This document shows, piece by piece, positions 7,890 through 17,220 of a stretch of 64,000 bases of DNA. The DNA lies in assembly GCF_020715685.1 (NCBI RefSeq), contig NZ_CP085840.1, positions 4,597,061-4,661,060 of the forward strand. The letters are read 5' to 3'. This stretch comes from Dermatobacter hominis. GTDB lineage: Bacteria; Actinomycetota; Acidimicrobiia; Acidimicrobiales; Microtrichaceae. Made by a program: the position numbers and the translations under genes. How positions within the stretch are numbered: the stretch's first letter is position 1; every line of letters begins with the position of its first letter. A model generated the notes under the pieces. It ran no database searches, had not been told where the DNA came from, and saw nothing but the letters and a program-made list of their open reading frames with translations.

Positions 7890-8771
7890 TCAGAGGTTGG
7901 TGGCGTCGGGCGGCACCACCGACGGATCGGGCAGCGACTCGTCCACGTGCACGTCGTCCGGCACCGCACCGTCGGGGTGGCACCCGAGCCCGTACGACGC
8001 CATGGACAGCGAGCCCAGCTGGTAGCCACCCACCAGGAGGTCGAGGCCGACGCCGGCGGCATCGGCCATGCCCGCGAGGTACGCGACCGGCAGGAAGTGG
8101 TCGGGCGTCGGGACGGCGAGCGCGTAGTCGGGGTGGCGCTCGAGCTCGACCAGGTCGCCCGGTCGCTCCGTCAGCACCTCGCGGGCGGCGAGGTCGAACG
8201 AGCGGGCCCACTCGGTGCCGTCGTCGGGGAGGCGCGGGTCGAGCCGCCGGAGGTTGTGCACCACGTTGCCGCTGCCCACCACGAGCACGCCCCGGTCCCG
8301 GAGCCCGGCGAGCCGTCGACCGAGCTCGAGGTGCACCTCGAGCGGCTCCGTGCCGTTGATCGACAGCTGCACGACCGGGACGTCGGCGGCCGGGTACATG
8401 TGGGCCAGCACGGACCAGGTGCCGTGGTCGAGACCCCAGCTGTCCCGGTCGAGGCCGACGTAGCTGGGCGACAGGACGTCGGCCACCTCCTCGGCCAACT
8501 CGGGCGACCCGGGCGCCGGGTAGTCGAACGCGAAGAGCTCGTCGGGGAACCCGTAGAAGTCGTGGATCACCGGCGGCGCCGCCATGGCGGTCACGGCCGT
8601 GATGTTGACGTACCAGTGGGCCGACACGCAGAGGATCGCCCGTGGGCGCCCCACCCGCTCGCCGACGTCGGCCCAGGTCTCGGTGTAGGCGTTGTGCTCG
8701 AGCGTGTTCATCGGGCTCCCGTGGCCGATGAACACCGCCGGCATCGCGCCGGTCGTGGGATCGTCGCTCAT
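7890..8771 (-). CDS. ygiD: 4,5-DOPA extradiol dioxygenase-like protein (LigB superfamily)
   Basis: A 293-residue metal-dependent ring-opening dioxygenase of class III extradiol type. It has the family landmarks PAVFIGHGSPMN, CVSAHWY, IHDFYGFP, WGLDHGTWS and VVGSGNVVHNLR, carrying the His residues that bind the metal and act as catalytic base. The length fits the YgiD/DODA family (about 260-300). These enzymes cleave L-DOPA or related catechols to seco-DOPA products; the true substrate here is unknown. The ATG at 8771 precedes the family start. The divergent neighbour is an aromatic-amino-acid decarboxylase-like enzyme, and the pair could act on related aromatic compounds. Confidence 0.9.
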   Translation of the reverse strand: MSDDPTTGAMPAVFIGHGSPMNTLEHNAYTETWADVGERVGRPRAILCVSAHWYVNITAVTAMAAPPVIHDFYGFPDELFAFDYPAPGSPELAEEVADVLSPSYVGLDRDSWGLDHGTWSVLAHMYPAADVPVVQLSINGTEPLEVHLELGRRLAGLRDRGVLVVGSGNVVHNLRRLDPRLPDDGTEWARSFDLAAREVLTERPGDLVELERHPDYALAVPTPDHFLPVAYLAGMADAAGVGLDLLVGGYQLGSLSMASYGLGCHPDGAVPDDVHVDESLPDPSVVPPDATNL

Positions 8772-8806
8772 GGTCGCCTCCGCGTCGTCGGACCGGAACC
8801 TACTGC

Positions 8807-8839
8807 GGCCACCGCGTCGCTCAGAGGGCCACCGCGTCG
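8807..8839. repeat. 13-bp direct repeat in divergent promoter region
   Basis: GGCCACCGCGTCG occurs at 8807-8819 and again at 8827-8839, exactly 20 bp apart (about two helical turns), in the 90-bp gap between two divergent genes. A regulator binding one DNA face is possible but unproven. Confidence 0.4.
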
Positions 8840-8861
8840 TCGGGAGGAGGAGAATGGCCCG

Positions 8862-10256
8862 ATGTCGGACCGGATGCACAGACCCAGCGCGGGTCAGCCT
8901 GACGGGCTGGTCGACTCGGTGCTCGACGCGGCACGGGAGCGCCTGGCCATGGACCCGCCGCCGCTCGACCGGGCCCGGTCCCCTCGGGATCTCGCCGAGG
9001 CCGCCGGGCCGGCGATCACGGCCGACGGGATCGGCGCCGACCGGGCGTTGGCGCTCTTCACCGACGTGCTGGCCCCGGCGTGCCTGTCGATGGACCACCC
9101 CCGCTACCTGGCGTTCGTGCCCAACGCCGCGACCGAGGCCTCGACCGCGTTCGACCTGCTGGTGAGCGCCAGCAACATCTACGGCGGATCGTGGCTCGAG
9201 GGCGCAGGGGCGGTCCACGCGGAGAACGAGGCGCTGCGCTGGCTGGCCGACGTCGCCGGCATGCCCGAGGGCTCCGGCGGCACGTTCGTCTCCGGCGGAT
9301 CGATCGCCAACCTCTCCGCCCTGGCCGTGGCCCGCCACACGTGGCGGTCGCGCCGCCCGGCCGGTGTCCCGGTCCTCGGCGCCGACACAGCCGGTCGCCC
9401 GGTGGTCGTCGTGTCGAGCGGTGCCCACTCGTCGATCGGCTCGGCGCTCGAGCTGCTCGACCTCGAGCCGTTCGTGGTGCCGGGCGACGCGCTCGGCCGG
9501 TTCCGGCCCTCGGAGCTGCCCGACGCAGTCCTCGACGACCTCGACGCGATCGCCGATCAGGTCGTGGCGGTCGTCGCCACCGGCGGCATGACCAACACCG
9601 GAGGCGTGGACGACCTGGCGGGCGCCGCCGACCTCGCCGCCCGGCTCGGTGCCTGGTACCACGTCGACGCCGCCTACGGCGGGGGCGCGCTGTGCTCGAC
9701 GCTGCGCCGGCACCTCTTCGACGGCATCGAGCGCGTCGACTCGATGACGGTCGATCCGCACAAGTGGCTCTTCGCTCCCTACGACTGCGCGGCGATCGTG
9801 TACCGCGAGCCGGAGCTCGCCCGCCACACGTTCACCCAGCAGGCCGCGTACCTCGACGCCGTGAACGCGGAAGGGGAGTGGAACCCCAGCGACTACGCAC
9901 CGCACCTCAGCCGGCGGGCCCGGGGCCTGCCGTTCTGGTTCTCGCTCGCCACCTATGGCACCGACGCGTACCGCGACGCGGTCGACCGGACGATCGAGGT
10001 CACCGTCGCGGCCGCGGACGTCGCCCGCGAGGCCGAGCACCTCGACCTCGTGATGGAGCCGGAGCTGTCGGTGCTGCTCGTCCGGCGGCGGGGCTGGAGC
10101 TCGCAGGAGCACTGGGACTTCTGCCACCGGCTGGCCGAGTCCGAGATCGGCTTCATCGTGCCGACGACGTGGCTCGGCGAGACGGTGCTGCGCTACTGCC
10201 TGGTGAACCCGGCGACGACCCCCGAGGACGTCACCGCGCTGTTCCCGCCGGCCTGA
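8862..10256 (+). CDS. PLP-dependent group II amino acid decarboxylase
   Basis: A 464-residue pyridoxal-phosphate enzyme. Landmarks in order are HPRYLAFVPNAATEAS, TFVSGGSIANLSAL (cofactor phosphate loop), SSGAHSSIGSALELL, WYHVDAAYGGGALCS (Asp contacting the pyridine nitrogen) and VDPHKWLFAPYDCA (Schiff-base Lys). It belongs to the glutamate/aromatic-L-amino-acid decarboxylase family, so it probably removes the carboxyl group from an amino acid. Substrate choice between aromatic and acidic residues cannot be fixed by eye. The ATG at 8862 has a strong GGGAGGAGGAG ribosome-binding site. It is divergent from the DOPA-dioxygenase-like gene, 90 bp apart. Confidence 0.9.
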   Translation: MSDRMHRPSAGQPDGLVDSVLDAARERLAMDPPPLDRARSPRDLAEAAGPAITADGIGADRALALFTDVLAPACLSMDHPRYLAFVPNAATEASTAFDLLVSASNIYGGSWLEGAGAVHAENEALRWLADVAGMPEGSGGTFVSGGSIANLSALAVARHTWRSRRPAGVPVLGADTAGRPVVVVSSGAHSSIGSALELLDLEPFVVPGDALGRFRPSELPDAVLDDLDAIADQVVAVVATGGMTNTGGVDDLAGAADLAARLGAWYHVDAAYGGGALCSTLRRHLFDGIERVDSMTVDPHKWLFAPYDCAAIVYREPELARHTFTQQAAYLDAVNAEGEWNPSDYAPHLSRRARGLPFWFSLATYGTDAYRDAVDRTIEVTVAAADVAREAEHLDLVMEPELSVLLVRRRGWSSQEHWDFCHRLAESEIGFIVPTTWLGETVLRYCLVNPATTPEDVTALFPPA

Positions 10257-10307
10257 GCGGCCGGGAGGATCGTCCGGCGCGGACCGTCCGGCCGAGCGCC
10301 GCCGGCG

Positions 10308-11090
10308 TCAGCCCTCGAGCAGCGCCCGGACGTCGTCGCCGAGCGCGACGTCACCGCGTTCGAGCAGCTCGCGGTTCGCCGCCCGGTCCTCGGGCTCGTA
10401 GCGGTAGTTCACCATGAGCCCGTGGGAGCGCTGCCGACCCCGCTCGCTCGGGTCGGCGTCGGGATCGAGCCGCCACAGCCGGGCCCCGTTGCGCAGGTGG
10501 AACCGTGCGACGGGGTCGAGCGGCCGGCCGTCGGGTCGGCGGGCCGTGAGGTAGCGCGCCGCCGCGGCGCACAGCGCGGAGCGATCCGAGGGGTCGACCG
10601 GCGCCTCGCCCGCCCCGGCGCGCTCCTCGAGCCAGCGGCGGAGGCCCGGGACGGGGGACAGGGTCACGAACGTGGCGAGGTGGGGCAGCTCCTCGCGGAG
10701 CTGCTCGGCGGCCCCGAGGATGAGGTCGACGCCGGTGCCCACCCCGGGCACCTCGCGGTCGGCGTTCCAGATCGACCAGAAGACCGCAGTGTCGGCCTCG
10801 GCCGGATCGGTGGCCGGTCGATCGTCGAGCAGCTCGACGAGCGAGCCCGGCACGCCGACGGTGAGGGCGACCCACACGACGGTCCGGGGGTGCTCGGGGT
10901 GGTGCGGGTGCACCAGCACGAACACGCGCCGGTCGACGTCGGTCCGGTCCGCCAGCGCCCGGTCGAAGACCTCGGGGTCCTCGGCGCCGTCGACCGGGTT
11001 GACCGGCTCCCGGCGCAGCAGCGCGACCAGCTCGGCGCGCTCGGTCGCGCGCCGCGCCACCAGCCGGTCGGCGGAGGGGGGTGTGGTCAC
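10308..11090 (-). CDS. Malonyl-CoA decarboxylase, catalytic domain only
   Basis: A 260-residue protein matching the C-terminal catalytic domain of malonyl-CoA decarboxylase, which converts malonyl-CoA to acetyl-CoA and CO2. Visible landmarks are VVWVALTVGVPGSLVELLD, HLATFVTLSPVPGL (Ser of the catalytic dyad region), FHLRNGARLWRLDPDADPS (catalytic His) and GLMVNYRYEPED. Typical homologues are about 400-500 residues with an N-terminal helical oligomerisation domain, which is absent here. The GTG at 11090 is the best start; upstream codons in frame look non-coding. The gene is divergent from the M50 protease. Confidence 0.85.
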   Translation of the reverse strand: MTTPPSADRLVARRATERAELVALLRREPVNPVDGAEDPEVFDRALADRTDVDRRVFVLVHPHHPEHPRTVVWVALTVGVPGSLVELLDDRPATDPAEADTAVFWSIWNADREVPGVGTGVDLILGAAEQLREELPHLATFVTLSPVPGLRRWLEERAGAGEAPVDPSDRSALCAAAARYLTARRPDGRPLDPVARFHLRNGARLWRLDPDADPSERGRQRSHGLMVNYRYEPEDRAANRELLERGDVALGDDVRALLEG

Positions 11091-11205
11091 GGCGTCGGTC
11101 GCTCCTGGTCGGCCGGGCGGCGTGCTCCGACGCCGGCTGGACGGGCTCTCATCGGAGCAGCCCGGCGAAGCCGGTGCCAACACGGCAGCCGGTACCCTGC
11201 CCGAT

Positions 11206-12327
11206 GTGCGCACCCACCTCCGTCTCGGCCGGCTCCTCGGCGTGCCCATCGGCGTGAACGGCGGCGTCCTCGTGGTCAGCGTGCTGCTCGCCTTCAGCCT
11301 GGCCGAGGTCTCCCTGCCGAACATCGCACCCCGGTTCCCGACGAGCGCCTACTGGTTCGGGGCGTTCCTCGGCGTGATCGGGTTCATGGTGTCGCTGGTG
11401 GGACACGAGCTGGGTCACAGCTACGTCGCCCAGCGCAACGGGGTGCACGTCGTCGAGATCACCCTCTGGCTCTTCGGCGGCGTGGCGAAGCTCGAGGGCG
11501 ACGCCGACGATCCGGGCGCCGAGTTCCGGATCGCCGCCGCCGGCCCGGCCATGAGCATGGTCATGGCGGTGATCGCGGGCGTCGGCGCCTGGGGGATCGA
11601 CCGGTTCGACGGCTCCCGGGTGCTGATCGGGCTGCTCATCTGGCTGGCGGCGATCAACGTCGTGCTCGCCGTGTCCAACCTGCTCCCGGCGTTCCCGCTC
11701 GACGGGGGTCGGATGCTGCGGGCCTTCCTCTGGCGTCGCTCGGGCCGCAAGCGCCCGGCCACCCGGATGGCCTCGATGATCGGCCAGGTGCTCGCCGTCG
11801 CCATGGTCGTCGGTGCGATCGTCCTCTTCTTCCCGCTCGGCGACCGCTGGAGCGGCGCCTGGATCTTCGCCCTCGGCCTCTTCCTGTTCGTCGCCGCCCG
11901 GTCGCAGTGGAAGGACGCAGCGGACCAGCCCGAGCTGCTCCACCACCCCGTCGGCGAGCTGCAGCGCGAGCTCCCGACGCCCCTCGGCCCCGGCGCCCCC
12001 GTGGCCGAGCTCGAGCGCCTCTTCGCCGCCCACCCGCGCGCCGTGTTCGTGCCCGTCCTCGACGACCGGGGCGCGGTCGGCGCGCTGGTGACCCGGGACG
12101 CCGTCGCCCGGATCCCACCGGCGCATCGGGGATCGGTGCCCGTGCGGTCGCTCGCCGAACCGCTGGTCGCCCTGCCGCGGGTGCACCCGACCGAGTCGGT
12201 CGAATCCGTCGTCGGGCGCCTCGGCCGCGGCCGGTCGTGGTGGGCGCTCGTGGTCGACGGCCGGGGCGTCGAGGGCGTCCTGTGCTCGGAGGACGTCGAC
12301 GCCGTGCTCGACGTCGCCACGTCCTGA
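11206..12327 (+). CDS. Site-2 protease (M50) with CBS domains
   Basis: A 373-residue intramembrane zinc metalloprotease of the SpoIVFB/Rip3 type. The zinc motif HELGH lies in LVGHELGHSYVAQRNG (about residue 66) and the second metal site is NLLPAFPLDGGRMLRAFLW. About six transmembrane helices fill residues 15-235, followed by two weak CBS repeats (about 250-370; PVAELERLFAAHPRAVFVPV and WALVVDGRGVEGVLCSEDV). Such enzymes cleave membrane-embedded anti-sigma factors or other substrates, with CBS domains sensing nucleotides. The GTG at 11206 has TACCCT seven nt upstream, suggesting a leaderless transcript. Its substrate is not identifiable here. Confidence 0.92.
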   Translation: MRTHLRLGRLLGVPIGVNGGVLVVSVLLAFSLAEVSLPNIAPRFPTSAYWFGAFLGVIGFMVSLVGHELGHSYVAQRNGVHVVEITLWLFGGVAKLEGDADDPGAEFRIAAAGPAMSMVMAVIAGVGAWGIDRFDGSRVLIGLLIWLAAINVVLAVSNLLPAFPLDGGRMLRAFLWRRSGRKRPATRMASMIGQVLAVAMVVGAIVLFFPLGDRWSGAWIFALGLFLFVAARSQWKDAADQPELLHHPVGELQRELPTPLGPGAPVAELERLFAAHPRAVFVPVLDDRGAVGALVTRDAVARIPPAHRGSVPVRSLAEPLVALPRVHPTESVESVVGRLGRGRSWWALVVDGRGVEGVLCSEDVDAVLDVATS

Positions 12328-12345
12328 CGCCGGTATCGTAGGGAC

Positions 12346-15300
12346 GTGTCCGAGGTGGTCGGCCGAGGCTCCGGCCGATCCCCGGGTCGTCGGTGGGGTG
12401 GATGGCCAGGGGGATGGCTGCGGCGGATGCTGGCCGCCCTGCTCCGCCAGCGCCGACGCCTGCTGCTCGCGACCGTGGCGATCGCCCTGTCGGTCGGCTA
12501 CCTCGCCGGTGCGCTGAACCTGTTGGACCGGGTGGGGACCGGCCTCGACGCGCTGGCGGCGTCGGGCTCCGGCCCGGCGGAGCTCGTGGTCGAGGGCGGC
12601 ATCGCGTACGAGTCGCCGACCGAGCAGGTCCGCCGTCTCGTCCCCGGCGCGATCGGGGCGGCGGTGGCCGAGGTCCCGGGCGTGGCCGCTGCGTCGTCGC
12701 GCATCGAGGACACCGCCCCGCTCGTCGGACCCGACGGCGAGACGCTCGTCCCCCTGGGGCTCACCGAGCAACCGGTCGGCGCCAACTTCCCGTCGGACCC
12801 GCGCCTGTCGCCCTACGAGTTCGCCGAGGGCGGCCCACCGACGACTGCGGAGCAGGTCGCGATCGACCAGCGCTCCGCCACCGAGGGCGGCGTCGGCGTC
12901 GGCGACCAGGTGGTCGTGGTCGGCCGGGCCGGCGCCGCGCCCTACACCGTCTCCGGGATCGTCCGCACCGAGGGCGGCGGCCTCCCGCCCGGATCCAGCC
13001 TGGCGCTGCTCACCACCGAAGAGGCCCGGATCCGATTCGACCGCCCGAACGACGACAACACGGTCGACCTGCTGCTCGAGCCCGATGCCGACGTGGAGCA
13101 GGTCCGGTCGACGATCGCGGCGATGCTGCCGCCGGGCATCGACGTGGTCGACGGCGCGACCGCCGCGCAGCACCGCCAGGAGAGCACCGACCGCAGCTTC
13201 GCGCTGGTGCGGTCGCTGATCCTCGGCTTCGCAGGGCTGGCGCTCATCGTGGGCATGGTGACCGTCGGCAACTCGCTGGCGCTCCTCTACGCCGAGCGCC
13301 GCCGCACCTTCGCGGGGCTCCGCCTGGTCGGCGCCAAGCCGTGGCAGCTGCTCACCGCCGCGCTCGCCGAGGCCGCGTCGCTCGCCCTCGTCGCATCGCT
13401 GCTCGGCGCGCCGCTCGGCCTCCTGCTCGGCCGGCTCATCGAGGGCGCCCTCGGCGCGCTGAACACGTCGGTGCCGGTCGCCGGCTCGGCCGTCTCGTGG
13501 TCGGCGCTGGCGTGGGCCGTGGCCATCGGGGTCGTCGCCACGGTCGTGGCCGCCGTCCTCCCCGCCGCCCGGGCCTGCCGGGTGCCGCCGATCGAGGCCG
13601 TGAGCCACGCCGCCGCCCCGCGCCCACGGACCTTCGTGCAGTCGATGGCGCGGGTCGGGCTCGTGGCGGTCGTCCTCGGCCTGGCCGCGGCGCTGCTCGT
13701 GTCGAGGGGCGAGGCGGGCCTCGACCCGCTGGCGCTCGGGATCGGCGTCGCCGTCGCCGTGTGCGTGCTCGGCCTGCTGCCGCTCGTGCTGTCGGGCCTG
13801 GTGTCCGGTGCGGTGCGGCTCCTGCCCCTGCGGCCATCGGCCCTGCGGACCATCGCCTCCCGCGACGTGGCGCGGCACCGGTCCCGCACGGCCGCGACCG
13901 CGGCGGCGCTCATCCTGGCCACCGCCGTCGTGTCGGGCCTCGCCGTGTTCCTCGCCTCGTTCGCCAGCTCGGTGGACGGCGAGGTCCGGGACCTCGTCCG
14001 GGCCGACCTGGTCGTCGACTCGGGCACCTTCACCCGGGGCGGGCTGCCCGAGGACCTCGTGACCAAGGTGTCGGACCTGTCGACGGTGTCGGCCGCGAGC
14101 GGGTGGGAGATCGGCCGGGGGTGGGTGGGCACCAGACCCGTGCGGATGACCGGCTTCGACATGGCCTCGCTCGAGACCCTCCTGAACCCGCGGTGGGTGG
14201 GGGAGCCGCCGCCGGCGCTGGACGCCGCCAGCATCGTGGTGTCGTCACGACTGGCCGACGAGCTGGGCCTCGAGGTCGGTTCCACCGTCCCGATCACGTT
14301 CACGAGCACCGGGGCCGAGAGCCTCCGCGTCGCCGGCATCTACTCGTCGGGCGACCTGCTGCTCGGCGACCTGGTGCTCGACCGATCGGTCGTGAAGCGC
14401 CAGGTGCCGGCCACGACCGACATCGCCGCGCTCGTGGCGCTCGATCCCGACGACGCCGCCAGCCGCGCCCAGGTCGAGGAGCTGGCCGCGGCATCCGGCG
14501 TGTCGTCGGTGCTGCAGCCCGAGGCCTTCGTCGAGCGGCGGTCCGACGTGCTGCACGGGTTCCAGCGCGTGATCGAGTGGATGCTGCTGTTCACGCTCGT
14601 GCAGGCGCTGATCGGCGTCGTCAACACGCTGCTCCTGTCGGTGGGCGAGCGGCGCCGGGAGCTCGGGCTCCTGCGGGCGAGCGGTGCGTCGCGGCGGCAG
14701 CTGCTCCGGATGGTCCTCGGCGAGGGCGTGTCGCTCGCCGTCGTCGGCACGTTGGTCGGCCTCGCCGTCGGCCTGGTCGGCGCCCGACTCGGCGTGGCCG
14801 CCCTGTCGTCGCTCGGGCTGTCGTCGTTCACGGTCCCCATCGGCACCGTCCTCGTCGTCGGGTGCGCCGCGGCCGCGCTCGGGGTGCTGGCGACCGTGGC
14901 CCCCGCCCGATGGGCCTCGGCGGTGCCGCCGCTCGAGGCCGTGTTCGACGACGGCGACCTGCGCTCGCGCCCCCGCCGGGCGCAGCGCCCCCGCCTGCAC
15001 CGCTTCGGCAAGGCGGGGTTCCACTGGACCGGCGACGCGGACCTCATCACCGATCCGGCGGCACCGCCGAGCACGGCGTTCCCGCCGCACCCCGCTGGTG
15101 CACCGCCGACCGTGCCGCCGCCGGCCGTGGCGGCCCTCGCCGCGTCGGGCCGGGCCGTCGAGCCAGCGGCACCGCAACGTCGGCGCGCGCCGCGGATCGC
15201 CCCCCTCCCGCTGCGGCAGCCCCCGACACCGGCGGCGGCATCGGCGGCGACCGCCGCAGCGTCGCCGAGGGTCGAGGTGGCCCCGGCCGGGCCGGTGGCG

Positions 15301-17166
15301 CCCGAGCCGGCCCGACCGCCGCTGCCGCGCCGCGAGCGCCCGGAGCCCGCTGCCCCGGTGTCCGAGGCGCCGGTCGCGCCGGTCATCGGGCCCGCCGCCC
15401 ACGCGCCGGTCTCTCCGGTCGTCGAGCCGGTCGCCGAGGCACCGACCACCGGGGCGCCGACCACCGGGGCGCCGATCGAGCCACCCGTCGAGGTGCCGGC
15501 CGAGCCGGTCGTCGAGGCGCCCGCTGCCGCGCCCGCGTTCTTCGACGCCCCGTCGACCGAACCGGCCGCGCCCGTCGTGCGGGCTGCCCTGCCGTGGGGC
15601 TCCGACCGCACGGAGCCGACGGCGGCGCCACCGGTCGAGGAGCCGGCCGCTCCCGAGCCCGCCGCCGCGGAGCTCGCGGCCGAGGGGCCCGCTCCCGAGG
15701 CGCCGCCGGTGGAACCGACCGAGCCGGCCGAGCCGGCCCGCGTCCGGCCGGCGCTGCCATGGGGTGGGCGCCCGACGCCCGCCTCGCCGGCCGCCGAGGT
15801 GCCGCCTGCCGAGGTGCCGCCTGCCGCGGCGGCGCCGGTCGAGCCCGCTGCGCCCGAGGTGCCGGCCCGGCCCCTCCCGTGGGGCGAGCGATCCGAGCCG
15901 GCCGCGCCGGCAGCTGAGGCGCCCGCCGTCGAGGTGCCGGCGGCCGAGGCCCCCGCTCCCGAGGCGCCGCCGGTCGAGCCCGCCGCGCCGGCCGCCCCGG
16001 CGCGACCGCTGCCGTGGGGCGAGCGACCCGAGCCCGAGGTCGCGCCCGCCGAGGCCCCGCCTGCGGAGGTCCCGCCGGTGGCGGTCCCGCCGGCCGCCGC
16101 CGTGCCGCCGGTGGCCGACGTGCCGCCTGCGGTTGAGGTCCCCCCTGCGGTGGAGGTGCCGCCGGTCGTCGAGGTCCCGCCCGAGGCTCCCGCGCCCGCA
16201 TGGGCGTCGGGTCCGCACGAGGAGGCGCCCGGGGTGCCGCTCGAGCCGGCGGCGACCGACGACGAGCCGGCCTTCGCCCCTCCGGTGCGCCGTCGCTCGC
16301 GCAAGAGCGCATCGGCGGGGACCACCCGCCGCCGCCGGTCGCGCTCGCGGACCGCGGACCAAGGTTCCGAGGCCGCCCCGGAGCCGGTGCCGCCGGTCGA
16401 GGCCGACGCACCGACGGTCGAGGTCACCGGCGACGCCTTCGGCACCGAGCCCCGGACCGGGGTCGATCCCAACGTGAACGCCCGTTCCGCCGGCCGCCCT
16501 CCGGCCGGGCCGGTCGGCCCCGAGGCCTGGACGGTCGAGGAGCCGCGAGTGCCGCGCGCCCCCTTCGCCACGGGCCCGCTGCCCCGAACGCCCGACGGCG
16601 TGCGCTTCGGCGTCGGCCAGGCACCGACCGAGGGTGGGGGTGGCGCCGATCGCTCCACCGGGCCGTTCCGGCCGGTCGGCGAGCCGTTCTCGCACCGCGC
16701 AGGACACGGCGGCCCTGGCCCCTCGCCGTTCGGCCGTCGGCCCGGTCCCCCCGAGCAGGAACCGTCCGGCCCGGGACCTCGCCGGCCGGATCCCCTCGGC
16801 GCCGCCATCGGCAGGCTCGACCCCGCCTCGGCCAGGGCGTGCGCCGGCGCGCTCGAGGTCGCCTCGTCCGTCCTCGCCGGCGGCGAGCGCGTCGAACGGC
16901 TGGTCGCCGGCCGCGCCAAGGGCCTGCCGTGCGTGGTCGCGCGGACCGAGCGGCGGCTCCTCGTCGTCGCCGACCGCCCTGGTCAGCCGCTCGTCGAGTC
17001 GCTGCACCCCCTCCAGACGATGGTGGGCGTCGAGGCCGCCGGCGACGGGACGGCCGTGCTCGTCGTGTCCGACGGTCGGCGCGTCATGCGCCTCCAGGGC
17101 ATCCGCGAGGTCGCCGAGGCCGAGCTGCTGGCCGGCTCGCACCGCGCCGACCCGACGTACTTCTGA
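12346..17166 (+). CDS. FtsX/MacB-type permease with giant Pro/Ala tail and C-terminal PH-like domain
   Basis: A 1606-residue protein. Residues 1-870 form a duplicated FtsX permease: a first TM helix at about 38-57, a periplasmic domain, three TMs at about 290-410, two central TMs, then a second periplasmic domain and three TMs ending near 855. The next ~620 residues are Pro/Ala/Glu-rich and contain four copies of an LPWG motif (near nt 15590, 15757, 15874 and 16009) and a basic patch at about 16290-16360. The last ~115 residues fold-like (LPCVVARTERRLLVVADRPG, LESLHPLQTM-type strand pattern) resemble a bacterial PH domain. No ABC ATPase gene is adjacent. TATCGT lies 6 nt before the GTG start. 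Confidence 0.85.
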   Translation: MSEVVGRGSGRSPGRRWGGWPGGWLRRMLAALLRQRRRLLLATVAIALSVGYLAGALNLLDRVGTGLDALAASGSGPAELVVEGGIAYESPTEQVRRLVPGAIGAAVAEVPGVAAASSRIEDTAPLVGPDGETLVPLGLTEQPVGANFPSDPRLSPYEFAEGGPPTTAEQVAIDQRSATEGGVGVGDQVVVVGRAGAAPYTVSGIVRTEGGGLPPGSSLALLTTEEARIRFDRPNDDNTVDLLLEPDADVEQVRSTIAAMLPPGIDVVDGATAAQHRQESTDRSFALVRSLILGFAGLALIVGMVTVGNSLALLYAERRRTFAGLRLVGAKPWQLLTAALAEAASLALVASLLGAPLGLLLGRLIEGALGALNTSVPVAGSAVSWSALAWAVAIGVVATVVAAVLPAARACRVPPIEAVSHAAAPRPRTFVQSMARVGLVAVVLGLAAALLVSRGEAGLDPLALGIGVAVAVCVLGLLPLVLSGLVSGAVRLLPLRPSALRTIASRDVARHRSRTAATAAALILATAVVSGLAVFLASFASSVDGEVRDLVRADLVVDSGTFTRGGLPEDLVTKVSDLSTVSAASGWEIGRGWVGTRPVRMTGFDMASLETLLNPRWVGEPPPALDAASIVVSSRLADELGLEVGSTVPITFTSTGAESLRVAGIYSSGDLLLGDLVLDRSVVKRQVPATTDIAALVALDPDDAASRAQVEELAAASGVSSVLQPEAFVERRSDVLHGFQRVIEWMLLFTLVQALIGVVNTLLLSVGERRRELGLLRASGASRRQLLRMVLGEGVSLAVVGTLVGLAVGLVGARLGVAALSSLGLSSFTVPIGTVLVVGCAAAALGVLATVAPARWASAVPPLEAVFDDGDLRSRPRRAQRPRLHRFGKAGFHWTGDADLITDPAAPPSTAFPPHPAGAPPTVPPPAVAALAASGRAVEPAAPQRRRAPRIAPLPLRQPPTPAAASAATAAASPRVEVAPAGPVAPEPARPPLPRRERPEPAAPVSEAPVAPVIGPAAHAPVSPVVEPVAEAPTTGAPTTGAPIEPPVEVPAEPVVEAPAAAPAFFDAPSTEPAAPVVRAALPWGSDRTEPTAAPPVEEPAAPEPAAAELAAEGPAPEAPPVEPTEPAEPARVRPALPWGGRPTPASPAAEVPPAEVPPAAAAPVEPAAPEVPARPLPWGERSEPAAPAAEAPAVEVPAAEAPAPEAPPVEPAAPAAPARPLPWGERPEPEVAPAEAPPAEVPPVAVPPAAAVPPVADVPPAVEVPPAVEVPPVVEVPPEAPAPAWASGPHEEAPGVPLEPAATDDEPAFAPPVRRRSRKSASAGTTRRRRSRSRTADQGSEAAPEPVPPVEADAPTVEVTGDAFGTEPRTGVDPNVNARSAGRPPAGPVGPEAWTVEEPRVPRAPFATGPLPRTPDGVRFGVGQAPTEGGGGADRSTGPFRPVGEPFSHRAGHGGPGPSPFGRRPGPPEQEPSGPGPRRPDPLGAAIGRLDPASARACAGALEVASSVLAGGERVERLVAGRAKGLPCVVARTERRLLVVADRPGQPLVESLHPLQTMVGVEAAGDGTAVLVVSDGRRVMRLQGIREVAEAELLAGSHRADPTYF

Positions 17167-17220
17167 ACCGTCGCCGGCCGGCCGGCTGACGGCGTCGGCG
17201 CGGAGCCGGGCCGGGCAGAC

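Noticed and set aside
14245..17142. Long open frame opposite the FtsX fusion gene
   Set aside because: It is a shadow of the Pro/Ala-rich GC-skewed gene on the other strand, with no start context or family features.
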